DNA of 64,000 bases from Pontederia crassipes (lineage: Eukaryota > Streptophyta > Magnoliopsida > Commelinales > Pontederiaceae), in contig CM060197.1 of the NCBI GenBank assembly GCA_030549335.1, forward strand, positions 17,248,501 to 17,312,500, written 5' to 3'. The notes under the pieces are model-generated. The model was not told the DNA's origin. It saw only the letters and a program-made list of their open reading frames with translations, and made no database searches. Of this stretch, positions 39,647 through 52,033 are shown one piece after another; positions within the stretch are counted from its first letter, which is position 1; every line of letters starts with the position of its first letter. A program made the position numbers and the translations under genes.

Positions 39647-42600
39647 ACAACCTTTGGGTGTCCTAAGAGGTGATAGATCTTTAGAACTTTAACTCTATTT
39701 CAAGCCGAAGTTGAACCGTTACAATCAAAGATAACGCTCTTAGGGATTAGAGTCTTAGAGTTAGGTTCAAAGCTATAAGTTATAGATACTTATGACAACC
39801 TTTGGGTGTCCTAAGAGGAGATAGATCTTTAGAACTTTAACTCTATTTCAAACCGAAGTTGAACCGTTACAATCAAAGATAACGCTCTTAGGGATTAGAG
39901 TCTTAGAGTTAGGTTCAAGGCTATAAGTTATAGATACTTATGACAACCTTTGGGTGTCCTAAGAGGTGATAGATCTTTAGAACTTTAACTCTATTTCAAA
40001 CCGAAGTTGAACCGTTACAATCAAAGATAACGCTCTTAGTGATTAGAGTCTTAGAGTTAGGTTCAAAGCTATAAGTTATAGATACTTATGACAACCTTTG
40101 AGTGTCCTAAGAGGTGATAGATCTTTAGAACTTTAACTCTATTTCAAACCGAAGTTGAACCGTTACAATCAAAGATAACGCTCTTAGGGATTAGAGTCTT
40201 AGAGTTAGGTTCAAAGCTATAAGTTATAGATACTTATGACAACCTTTGGGTGTCCTAAGAGGTGATAGATCTTTAGAACTTTAACTCTATTTCAAACCGA
40301 AGTTGAACCGTTACAATCAAAGATAACGCTCATAGGGATTAGAGTCTTAGAGTTAGGTTCAAAGCTATAAGTTATAGATACTTATTACAACCTTTGGGTG
40401 TCCTAAGAGGTGATAGATCTTTAGAACTTTAACTCTATTTCAAACCGAAGTTGAACCGTTACAATCAAAGATAACGCTCTTAGGGATTAGAGTCTTAGAG
40501 TTAGGTTCAAAGCTATAAGTTATAGATACTTATTACAACCTTTGGGTGTCCTAAGAGGTGATAGATCTTTAGAACTTTAACTCTATTTCAAACCGAAGTT
40601 GAACCGTTACAATCAAAGATAACGCTCTTAGGGATTAGAGTCTTAGGGTTAGGTTCAAAGCTATAAGTTATAGATACTTATGACAACCTTTGGGTGTCCT
40701 AAGAGGTGATAGATCTTTAGAACTTTAACTCTATTTCAAACCGAAGTTGAACCGTTACAATCAAAGATAACGCTCTTAGGGATTAGAGTCTTAGAGTTAG
40801 GTTCAAAGCTATAAGTTATAGATACTTATTACAACCTTTGGGTGTCCTAAGAGGAGATAGATCTTTAGAACTATAACTCTATTTCAAACCGAAGTTGAAC
40901 CGTTACAATCAAAGATAACGCTCTTAGGGATTAGAGTTAGGTTCAAAGCTATAAGTTATAGATACTTATGACAACCTTTGGGTGTCCTAAGAGGTGATAG
41001 ATCTTTAGAACTTTAACTCTATTTCAAACCGAAGTTGAACCGTTACAATCAAAGATAACGCTCTTAGGTATTAGAGTCTTAGAGTTAGGTTCAAAGCTAT
41101 AAGTTATAGATACTTATTACAACCTTTGGGTGTCCTAAGAGGTGATAGATCTTTAGAACTTTAACTCTATTTCAAACCGAAGTTGAACCGTTACAATCAA
41201 AGATAACGCTCTAAGGGATTAGAGTCTTAGAGTTAGGTTCAAAGCTATAAGTTATAGATACTTATGACAACCTTTGGGTGTCTAAGAGGTGATAGATCTT
41301 TAGAACTTTAACTCTATTTCAAACCGAAGTTGAACCATTGCAATCAAAGATAACGCTCTTAGGGATTAGAGTCTTAGAGTTAGGTTCAAAGCTATAAGTT
41401 ATAGATACTTATTACAACCTTTGGGTGTCCTAAGAGGTGATAGATCTTTAGAACTTTAACTCTATTTCAAACCAAAGTTGAACCGTTACAATCAAAGATA
41501 ACGCTCATAGGGATTAGAGTCTTAGAGTTAGGTTCAAAGCTATAAGTTATAGATACTTATTACAACCTTTGGGTGTCCTAAGAGGTGATAGATCTTTAGA
41601 ACTTTAACTCTATTTCAAACCGAAGTTTAACCGTTACAATCAAAGATAATGCTCTTAGGGATTAGAGTCTTAGAGTTAGGTTCAAAGCTATAAGTTATAG
41701 ATACTTATGACAACCTTTGGGTGTCCTAAGAGGTGATAGATCTTTAGAACTTTAACTCTATTTCAAACCGAAGTTGAACCGTTACAATCAAAGATAACGC
41801 TCATAGGGATTAGAGTCTTAGAGTTAGGTTCAAAGCTATAAGTTATAGATACTTATTACAACCTTTGGGTGTCCTAAGAGGTGATAGATCTTTAGAACTT
41901 TAACTCTATTTCAAACCGAAGTTGAACCGTTACAATCAAAGATAACGCTCTTAGGGATTAGAGTCTTAGAGTTAGGTTCAAAGCTATAAGTTATAGATAC
42001 TTTTGACAACCTTTGGGTGTCCTAAGAGGTGATAGATCTTTAGAACTTTAACTCTATTTCAAACCGAAGTTGAACCGTTACAATCAAAGATAACGCTCTT
42101 AGGGATTAGAGTCTTAGAGTTAGGTTCAAAGCTATAAGTTATAGATACTTATGACAACCTTTGGGTGTCCTAAGAGGTGATAGATGTTTAGAACTTTAAC
42201 TCTATTTCAAACCGAAGTTGAACCGTTACAATCAAAGATAACGCTCATAGGGATTGGAGTCTTAGAGTTAGGTTCAAAGCTATAAGTTATAGATACTTAT
42301 GACAACCTTTGGGTGTCCTAAGAGGTGATAGATCTTTAGAACTTTAACTCTATTTCAAACCGAAGTTGAACCGTTACAATCAAAGATAACGCTCTTAGGG
42401 ATTAGAGTCGTAGAGTTAGGTTCAAAGCTATAAGTTATAGATACTTATGACAACCTTTGGGTGTCCAAAGAGGTGATAGATCTTTAGAACTTTAACTCTA
42501 TTTCAAACCGAAGTTGAACCGTTACAATCAAAGATAACGCTCTTAGGGATTGGAGTCTTAGAGTTAGGTTCAAAGCTATAAGTTATAGATACTTATGACA

Positions 42601-43928
42601 ACCTTTGGGTGTCCTAAGAGGTGATAGATCTTTAGAACTTTAACTCTATTTCAAACCGAAGTTGAACCGTTACAATCAAAGATAACGCTCTTAGGGATTA
42701 GAGTCTTAGAGTTAGGTTCAAAGCTATAAGTTATAGATACTTATTACAACCTTTGGGTGTCCTAAGAGGTGATAGATCTTTAGAACTTTAACTCTATTTC
42801 AAACCGAATTTGAACCGTTACAATCAAAGATAACGCTCTTGGGGATTAGAGTCTTAGAGTTAGGTTCAAAGCTATAAGTTATAGATACTTATGACAACCT
42901 TTGGGTGTCCTAAGAGGTGATAGATCTTTAGAACTTTAACTCTATTTCAAACCGAAGTTGAACCATTACAATCAAAGATAACGCTCTTAGGGATTAGAGT
43001 CTTAGAGTTAGGTTCAAAGCTATAAGTTATAGATACTTATGACAACCTTTGGGTGTCCTAAGAGGTGATAGATCTTTAGAACTTTAACTCTATTTCAAAC
43101 CGAAGTTGAACCGTTACAATCAAAGATAACGCTCATAGGGATTAGAGTCTTAGAGTTAGGTTCAAAGCTATAAGTTATAGATACTTATTACAACCTTTGG
43201 GTGTCCTAAGAGGTGATAGATCTTTAGAACTTTAACTCTATTTCAAACCGAAGTTGAACCGTTACAATCAAAGATAACGCTCTTAGGGATTAGAGTCTTA
43301 GAGTTAGGTTCAAAGCTATAAGTTATAGATACTTATGACAACCTTTGGGTGTCCTAAGAGGTGATAGATCTTTAGAACTTTGACTCTATTTCAAACCGAA
43401 GTTGAACCGTTACAATCAAAGATAACGCTCTTAGGGATTAGAGTCTTAGAGTTAGGTTCAAAGCTATAAGTTATAGATACTTATTACAACCTTTGGGTGT
43501 CCTAAGAGGAGATAGATCTTTAGAACTTTAACTCTATTTCAAATTGAAGTTGAACCGTTACAATCAAAGATAACGCTCTTAGGGATTAGAGTCTTAGAGT
43601 TAGGTTCAAAGCTATATGTTATAGATACTTATTACAACCTTTGGGTGTCCTAAGAGGTGATAGATCTTTAGAACTTTAACTCTATTTCAAACCGAAGTTG
43701 AACCGTTACAATCAAAGATAACGCTCTTAGGGATTAGAGTCTTAGAGTTAGGTTCAAAGCTATAAGTTATAGATACTTATGACAACCTTTGGGTGTCCTA
43801 AGAGGTGATAGATCTTTAGAACTTTAACTCTATTTCAAACCGAAGTTGAACCGTTACAATCAAAGATAACGCTCATAGGGATTAGAGTCTTAGAGTTAGG
43901 TTCAAAGCTATAAGTTATAGATACTTAT
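39647..43928 (+). repeat. Higher-order repeat C, copy 2 (about 29 monomers shared)
   Basis: The same ordered markers as copy 1, at +4727 throughout, from CAAGCCGAAG (39703) to CTATATG (43612) and the following CTCATAGG unit (43873). The match ends when the next unit is T type here but G type in copy 1. A private change is CTCTTAGGTATTAG near 41068. Confidence 0.85.
40907..41046 (+). repeat. 140-bp monomer (8-bp deletion), copy 8
   Basis: Counterpart of the unit at 36180 in block C, offset exactly 4727 bp. Confidence 0.92.
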
Positions 43929-46900
43929 TACAACCTTTGGGTGTCCTAAGAGGTGATAGATCTTTAGAACTTTAACTCTATTTCAAACCGAAGTTGAACC
44001 GTTACAATCAAAGATAACGCTCTTAGGGATTAGAGTCTTAGAGTTAGGTTCAAAGCTATAAGTTATAGATACTTTTGACAACCTTTGGGTGTCCTAAGAG
44101 GTGATAGATCTTTAGAACTTTAACTCTATTTCAAACCGAAGTTCAACCGTTACAATCAAAGATAACGCTCTTAGGGATTAGAGTCTTAGAGTTAGGTTCA
44201 AAGCTATAAGTTATAGATACTTATGACAACCTTTGGGTGTCCTAAGAGGTGATAGATGTTTAGAACTTTAACTCTATTTCAAACCGAAGTTGAACCGTTA
44301 CAATCAAAGATAACGCTCATAGGGATTAGAGTCTTAGAGTTAGGTTCAAAGCTATAAGTTATAGATACTTATGACAACCTTTGGGTGTCCTAAGAGGTGA
44401 TAGATCTTTAGAACTTTAACTCTATTTCAAACCGAAGTTGAACCGTTACAATCAAAGATAACGCTCTTAGGGATTAGAGTCGTAGAGTTAGGTTCAAAGC
44501 TATAGGTTATAGATACTTATGACAACCTTTGGGTGTCCAAAGAGGTGATAGATCTTTAGAACTTTAACTCTATTTCAAACCGAAGTTGAACCGTTACAAT
44601 CAAAGATAACGCTCTTAGGGATTGGAGTCTTAGAGTTAGGTTCAAAGCTATAAGTTATAGATACTTATGACAACCTTTGGGTGTCCTAAGAGGTGATAGA
44701 TCTTTAGAACTTTAACTCTATTTCAAACCGAAGTTGAACCGTTACAATCAAAGATAACGCTCATAGGGATTAGAGTCTTAGAGTTAGGTTCAAAGCTATA
44801 AGTTATAGATACTTATTACAACCTTTGGGTGTCCTAAGAGGTGATAGATCTTTAGAACTTTAACTCTATTTCAAACCGAAGTTGAACCGTTACAATCAAA
44901 GATAACGCTCTTAGGGATTAGAGTCTTAGAGTTAGGTTCAAAGCTATAAGTTATAGATACTTATGACAACCTTTGGGTGTCCTAAGAGGTGATAGATCTT
45001 TAGAACTTTAACTCTATTTCAAACCGAAGTTGAACCGTTACAATCAAAGATAACGCTCTTAGGGATTAGAGTCTTAGAGTTAGGTTCAAAGCTATAAGTT
45101 ATAGATACTTATGACAACCTTTGGGTGTCCTAAGAGGTGATAGATCTTTAGAACTTTAACTCTATTTCAAACCGAAGTTGAACCGTTACAATCAAAGATA
45201 ACGCTCTTAGGGATTAGAGTCTTAGAGTTAGGTTCAAAGCTATAAGTTATAGATACTTATTACAACCTTTGGGTGTCCTAAGAGGTGATAGATCTTTAGA
45301 ACTTTAATTCTATTTCAAACCGAAGTTGAACCGTTACAATCAAAGATAACGCTCTTAGGGATTAGAGACTTAGAGTTAGGTTCAAAGCTATAAGTTATAG
45401 ATACTTATTACAACCTTTGGGTGTCCTAAGAGGTGATAGATCTTTAGAACTTTAACTCTATTTCAAACCGAAGTTGAACCGTTACAATCAAAGATAACGC
45501 TCTTAGGGATTAGAGTCTTAGAGTTAGGTTCAAAGCTATAAGTTATAGATACTTATGACAACCTTTGGGTGTCTAAGAGGTGATAGATCTTTAGAACTTT
45601 AACTCTATTTCAAACCGAAGTTGAACCGTTACAATCAAAGATAACGCTCTTAGGGATTAGAGTCTTAGAGTTAGGTTCAAAGCTATAAGTTATAGATACT
45701 TATTACAACCTTTGGGTGTCCTAAGAGGTGATAGATCTTTAGAACTTTAACTCTATTTCAAACCGAAGTTGAACCGTTACAATCAAAGATAACGCTCTTA
45801 GGGATTAGAGTCTTAGGGTTAGGTTCAAAGCTATAAGTTATAGATACTTATGACAACCTTTGGGTGTCCTAAGAGGTGATAGATCTTTAGAACTTTAACT
45901 CTATTTCAAACCGAAGTTGAACCGTTACAATCAAAGATAACGCTCTTAGGGATTAGAGTCTTAGAGTTAGGTTCAAAGCTATAAGTTATAGATACTTATT
46001 ACAACCTTTGGGTGTCCTAAGAGGAGATAGATCTTTAGAACTATAACTCTATTTCAAACCGAAGTTGAACCGTTACAATCAAAGATAACGGTCTTAGGGA
46101 TTAGAGTTAGGTTCAAAGCTATAAGTTATAGATACTTATGACAACCTTTGGGTGTCCTAAGAGGTGATAGATCTTTAGAACTTTAACTCTATTTCAAACC
46201 GAAGTTGAACCGTTACAATCAAAGATAACGCTCTTAGGGATTAGAGTCTTAGAGTTAGGTTCAAAGCTATAAGTTATAGATACTTATTACAACCTTTGGG
46301 TGTCCTAAGAGGTGATAGATCTTTAGAACTTTAACTCTATTTCAAACCGAAGTTGAACCGTTACAATCAAAGATAACGCTCTAAGGCATTAGAGTCTTAG
46401 AGTTAGGTTCAAAGCTATAAGTTATAGATACTTATGACAACCTTTGGGTGTCTAAGAGGTGATAGATCTTTAGAACTTTAACTCTATTTCAAACCGAAGT
46501 TGAACCGTTACAATCAAAGATAACGCTCTTAGGGATTAGAGTCTTAGAGTTAGGTTCAAAGCTATAAGTTATAGATACTTATTACAACCTTTGGGTGTCC
46601 TAAGAGGTGATAGATCTTTAGAACTTTAACTCTATTTCAAACCGAAGTTGAACCGTTACAATCAAAGATAACGCTCATAGGGATTAGAGTCTTAGAGTTA
46701 GGTTCAAAGCTATAAGTTATAGATACTTATTACAACCTTTGGGTGTCCTAAGAGGTGATAGATCTTTAGAACTTTAACTCTATTTCAAACCGAAGTTTAA
46801 CCGTTACAATCAAAGATAATGCTCTTAGGGATTAGAGTCTTAGAGTTAGGTTCAAAGCTATAAGTTATAGATACTTATGACAACCTTTGGGTGTCCTAAG

Positions 46901-48583
46901 AGGTGATAGATCTTTAGAACTTTAACTCTATTTCAAACCGAAGTTGAACCGTTACAATCAAAGATAACGCTCATAGGGATTAGAGTCTTAGAGTTAGGTT
47001 CAAAGCTATAAGTTATAGATACTTATTACAACCTTTGGGTGTCCTAAGAGGTGATAGATCTTTAGAACTTTAACTCTATTTCAAACCGAAGTTGAACCGT
47101 TACAATCAAAGATAACGCTCTTAGGGATTAGAGTCTTAGAGTTAGGTTCAAAGCTATAAGTTATAGATACTTTTGACAACCTTTGGGTGTCCTAAGAGGT
47201 GATAGATCTTTAGAACTTTAACTCTATTTCAAACCGAAGTTGAACCGTTACAATCAAAGATAACGCTCTTAGGGATTAGAGTCTTAGAGTTAGGTTCAAA
47301 GCTATAAGTTATAGATACTTATGACAACCTTTGGGTGTCCTAAGAGGTGATAGATCTTTAGAACTTTAACTCTATTTCAAACCGAAGTTGAACCGTTACA
47401 ATCAAATATAACGCTCATAGGGATTAGAGTCTTAGAGTTAGGTTCAAAGCTATAAGTTATAGATACTTATGACAACCTTTGGGTGTCCTAAGAGGTGATA
47501 GATCTTTAGAACTTTAACTCTATTTCAAACCGAAGTTGAACCGTTACAATCAAAGATAATGCTCTTAGGGATTAGAGTCGTAGAGTTAGGTTCAAAGCTA
47601 TAAGTTATAGATACTTATGACAACCTTTGGGTGTCCAAAGAGGTGATAGATCTTTAGAACTTTAACTCTATTTCAAACCGAAGTTGAACCGTTACAATCA
47701 AAGATAACGCTCTTAGGGATTGGAGTCTTAGAGTTAGGTTCAAAGCTATAAGTTATAGATACTTATGACAACCTTTGGGTGTCCTAAGAGGTGATAGATC
47801 TTTAGAACTTTAACTCTATTTCAAACCGAAGTTGAACCGTTCCAATCAAAGATAACGCTCTTAGGGATTAGAGTCTTAGAGTTAGGTTCAAAGCTATAAG
47901 TTATAGATACTTATTACAACCTTTGGGTGTCCTAAGAGGTGATAGATCTTTAGAACTTTAACTCTATTTCAAACCGAATTTGAACCGTTACAATCAAAGA
48001 TAACGCTCTTGGGGATTAGAGTCTTAGAGTTAGGTTCAAAGCTAGAAGTTATAGATACTTATGACAACCTTTGGGTGTCCTAAGAGGTGATAGATCTTTA
48101 GAACTTTAACTCTATTTCAAACCGAAGTTGAACCATTACAATCAAAGATAACGCTCTTAGGGATTAGAGTCTTAGAGTTAGGTTCAAAGCTATAAGTTAT
48201 AGATACTTATGACAACCTTTGGGTGTCCTAAGAGGTGATAGATCTTTAGAACTTTAACTCTATTTCAAACCGAAGTTGAACCGTTACAATCAAAGATAAC
48301 GCTCATAGGGATTAGAGTCTTAGAGTTAGGTTCAAAGCTATAAGTTATAGATACTTATTACAACCTTTGGGTGTCCTAAGAGGTGATAGATCTTTAGAAC
48401 TTTAACTCTATTTCAAACCGAAGTTGAACCGTTACAATCAAAGATAACGCTCTTAGGGATTAGAGTCTTAGAGTTAGGTTCAAAGCTATAAGTTATAGAT
48501 ACTTATGACAACCTTTGGATGTCCTAAGAGGTGATAGATCTTTAGAACTTTAACTCTATTTCAAACCGAAGTTGAACCGTTAC
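43929..48583 (+). repeat. Rearranged junction region between blocks C and D
   Basis: About 31 units built from the same modules but in a different arrangement. A second GTCGTAGAG / CTATAGG start occurs at 44482, only 2072 bp (14 monomers) after the previous one, and its cassette is cut short after the GATTGGAG unit. Next come AATTCTA / AGAGACTT units, AGGGTTAGG (45813), a 140-bp unit (46077), CTCTAAGG, GTTTAACC, CTTTTGAC and another cassette from 47580. This looks like the product of unequal exchange between out-of-register HOR copies. Confidence 0.7.
46077..46216 (+). repeat. 140-bp monomer (8-bp deletion), copy 9
   Basis: Same deletion with the usual preceding unit, plus a private AACGGTC in place of AACGCTC near 46090. 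It lies 5170 bp (35 monomers) after copy 8. Confidence 0.92.
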
Positions 48584-48716
48584 AATCAAAGATAACGCTC
48601 TTAGAGTTAGGTTCAAAGCTATAAGATATAGATACTTATTACAACCTTTGGGTGTCCTAAGAGGTGATAGATCTTTAGAACTTTAACTCTATTTCAAACC
48701 GAAGTTGAACCGTTAC
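48584..48716 (+). repeat. 133-bp monomer with a 15-bp deletion
   Basis: The unit reads AACGCTCTTAGAGTTAGG: the fifteen bases between the two CTTAG direct repeats at monomer positions 17 and 32 are missing. It also has AAGATATAG in place of AAGTTATAG. It is the shortest unit in the window and occurs once, immediately before block D begins. Confidence 0.9.
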
Positions 48717-51700
48717 AATCAAAGATAACGCTCTTAGGGATTAGAGTCTTAGAGTTAGGTTCAAAGCTATAAGTTATAGATACTTATGACAACCTTTTGG
48801 TGTCCTAAGAGGTGATAGATCTTTAGAACTTTAACTCTATTTCAAACCGAAGTTGAACCGTTACAATCAAAGATAACGCTCTTAGGGATTAGAGTCTTAG
48901 AGTTAGGTTCAAAGCTATAAGTTATAGATACTTATTACAACCTTTGGGTGTCCTAAGAGGTGATAGATCTTTAGAACTTTAACTCTATTTCAAACCGAAG
49001 TTGAACCGTTACAATCAAAGATAACGCTCTTAGGGATTAGAGTCTTAGAGTTAGGTTCAAAGCTATAAGTTATAGATACTTATGACAACCTTTGGGTGTC
49101 TAAGAGGTGATAGATCTTTAGAACTTTAACTCTATTTCAAACCGAAGTTGAACCGTTACAATCAAAGATAACGCTCTTAGGGATTAGAGTCTTAGAGTTA
49201 GGTTCAAAGCTATAAGTTATAGATACTTATTACAACCTTTGGGTGTCCTAAGAGGAGATAGATCTTTAGAACTATAACTCTATTTCAAACCGAAGTTGAA
49301 CCGTTACAATCAAAGATAACGCTCTTAGGGATTAGAGTTAGGTTCAAAGCTATAAGTTATAGATACTTATGACAACCTTTGGGTGTCCTAAGAGGTGATA
49401 GATCTTTAGAACTTTAACTCTATTTCAAACCGAAGTTGAACCGTTACAATCAAAGATAACGCTCTTAGGGATTAGAGTCTTAGAGTTAGGTTCAAAGCTA
49501 TAAGTTATAGATACTTATTACAACCTTTGGGTGTCCTAAGAGGTGATAGATCTTTAGAACTTTAACTCTATTTCAAACCGAAGTTGAACCGTTACAATCA
49601 AAGATAACGCTCTAAGGGATTAGAGTCTTAGAGTTAGGTTCAAAGCTATAAGTTATAGATACTTATGACAACCTTTGGGTGTCTAAGAGGTGATAGATCT
49701 TTAGAACTTTAACTCTATTTCAAACCGAAGTTGAACCGTTACAATCAAAGATAACGCTCTTAGGGATTAGAGTCTTAGAGTTAGGTTCAAAGCTATAAGT
49801 TATAGATACTTATTACAACCTTTGGGTGTCCTAAGAGGTGATAGATCTTTAGAACTTTAACTCTATTTCAAACCGAAGTTGAACCGTTACAATCAAAGAT
49901 AACGCTCATAGGGATTAGAGTCTTAGAGTTAGGTTCAAAGCTATAAGTTATAGATACTTATTACAACCTTTGGGTGTCCTAAGAGGTGATAGATCTTTAG
50001 AACTTTAACTCTATTTCAAACCGAAGTTTAACCGTTACAATCAAAGATAATGCTCTTAGGGATTAGACTCTTAGAGTTAGGTTCAAAGCTATAAGTTATA
50101 GATACTTATGACAACCTTTGGGTGTCCTAAGAGGTGATAGATCTTTAGAACTTTAACTCTATTTCAAACCGAAGTTGAACCGTTACAATCAAAGATAACG
50201 CTCATAGGGATTAGAGTCTTAGAGTTAGGTTCAAAGCTATAAGTTATAGATACTTATTACAACCTTTGGGTGTCCTAAGAGGAGATAGATCTTTAGAACT
50301 TTAACTCTATTTCAAACCGAAGTTGAACCGTTACAATCAAAGATAACGCTCTTAGGGATTAGAGTCTTAGAGTTAGGTTCAAAGCTATAAGTTATAGATA
50401 CTTTTGACAACCTTTGGGTGTCCTAAGAGGTGATAGATCTTTAGAACTTTAACTCTATTTCAAACCGAAGTTGAACCGTTACAATCAAAGATAACGCTCT
50501 TAGGGATTAGAGTCGTAGAGTTAGGTTCAAAGCTATAAGTTATAGATACTTATGACAACCTTTGGGTGTCCAAAGAGGTGATAGATCTTTAGAACTTTAA
50601 CTCTATTTCAAACCGAAGTTGAACCGTTACAATCAAAGATAACGCTCTTAGGGATTGGAGTCTTGGAGTTAGGTTCAAAGCTATAAGTTATAGATACTTA
50701 TGACAACCTTTGGGTGTCCTAAGAGGTGATAGATCTTTAGAACTTTAACTCTATTTCAAACCGAAGTTGAACCGTTACAATCAAAGATAACGCTCTTAGG
50801 GATTAGAGTCTTAGAGTTAGGTTCAAAGCTATAAGTTATAGATACTTATTACAACCTTTGGGTGTCCTAAGAGGTGATAGATCTTTAGAACTTTAACTCT
50901 ATTTCAAACCGAATTTGAACCGTTACAATCAAAGATAACGCTCTTGGGGATTAGAGTCTTAGAGTTAGGTTCAAAGCTATAAGTTATAGATACTTATGAC
51001 AACCTTTGGGTGTCCTAAGAGGTGATAGATCTTTAGAACTTTAACTCTATTTCAAACCGAAGTTGAACCATTACAATCAAAGATAACGCTCTTAGGGATT
51101 AGAGTCTTAGAGTTAGGTTCAAAGCTATAAGTTATAGATACTTATGACAACCTTTGGGTGTCCTAAGAGGTGATAGATCTTTAGAACTTTAACTCTATTT
51201 CAAACCGAAGTTGAACCGTTACAATCAAAGATAACGCTCATAGGGATTAGAGTCTTAGAGTTAGGTTCAAAGCTATAAGTTATAGATACTTATTACAACC
51301 TTTGGGTGTCCTAAGAGGTGATAGATCTTTAGAACTTTAACTCTATTTCAAACCGAAGTTGAACCGTTACAATCAAAGATAACGCTCTTAGGGATTAGAG
51401 TCTTAGAGTTAGGTTCAAAGCTATAAGTTATAGATACTTATGACAACCTTTGGGTGTCCTAAGAGGTGATAGATCTTTAGAACTTTAACTCTATTTCAAA
51501 CCGAAGTTGAACCGTTACAATCAAAGATAACGCTCTTAGGGATTAGAGTCTTAGAGTTAGGTTCAAAGCTATAAGTTATAGATACTTATTACAACCTTTG
51601 GGTGTCCTAAGAGGAGATAGATCTTTAGAACTTTAACTCTATTTCAAATTGAAGTTGAACCGTTACAATCAAAGATAACGCTCTTAGGGATTAGAGTCTT

Positions 51701-52033
51701 AGAGTTAGGTTCAAAGCTATATGTTATCGATACTTATTACAACCTTTGGGTGTCCTAAGAGGTGATAGATCTTTAGAACTTTAACTCTATTTCAAACCGA
51801 AGTTGAACCGTTACAATCAAAGATAACGCTCTTAGGGATTAGAGTCTTAGAGTTAGGTTCAAAGCTATAAGTTATAGATACTTATGACAACCTTTGGGTG
51901 TCCTAAGAGGTGATAGATCTTTAGAACTTTAACTCTATTTCAAACCGAAGTTGAACCGTTACAATCAAAGATAACGCTCATAGGGATTAGAGTCTTAGAG
52001 TTAGGTTCAAAGCTATAAGTTATAGATACTTAT
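48640..52033 (+). repeat. Higher-order repeat D, copy 1 (23 monomers, 3394 bp)
   Basis: Markers repeat at +3394: CCTTTTGGTG (48791), 1-bp-deleted unit (near 49102), 140-bp unit (49308), CTCTAAGGG (near 49610), 1-bp-deleted unit (near 49683), GTTTAACC (near 50028), GATTAGACTC (near 50062), CTTTTGAC, GTCGTAGAG (50515), GATTGGAG with CTTGGAGTT (near 50663), GAATTTG, CTTGGGG, GAACCATT, CTCATAGG, CAAATTGAAG and CTATATG. 3394 is 23 x 148 minus 10 (one 8-bp and two 1-bp deletions). A private change is TTATCGATAC near 51726. Confidence 0.88.
49308..49447 (+). repeat. 140-bp monomer (8-bp deletion), copy 10
   Basis: Marker unit of block D copy 1. Here no AGGGTTAGG unit precedes it, unlike in block C. 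Confidence 0.92.
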
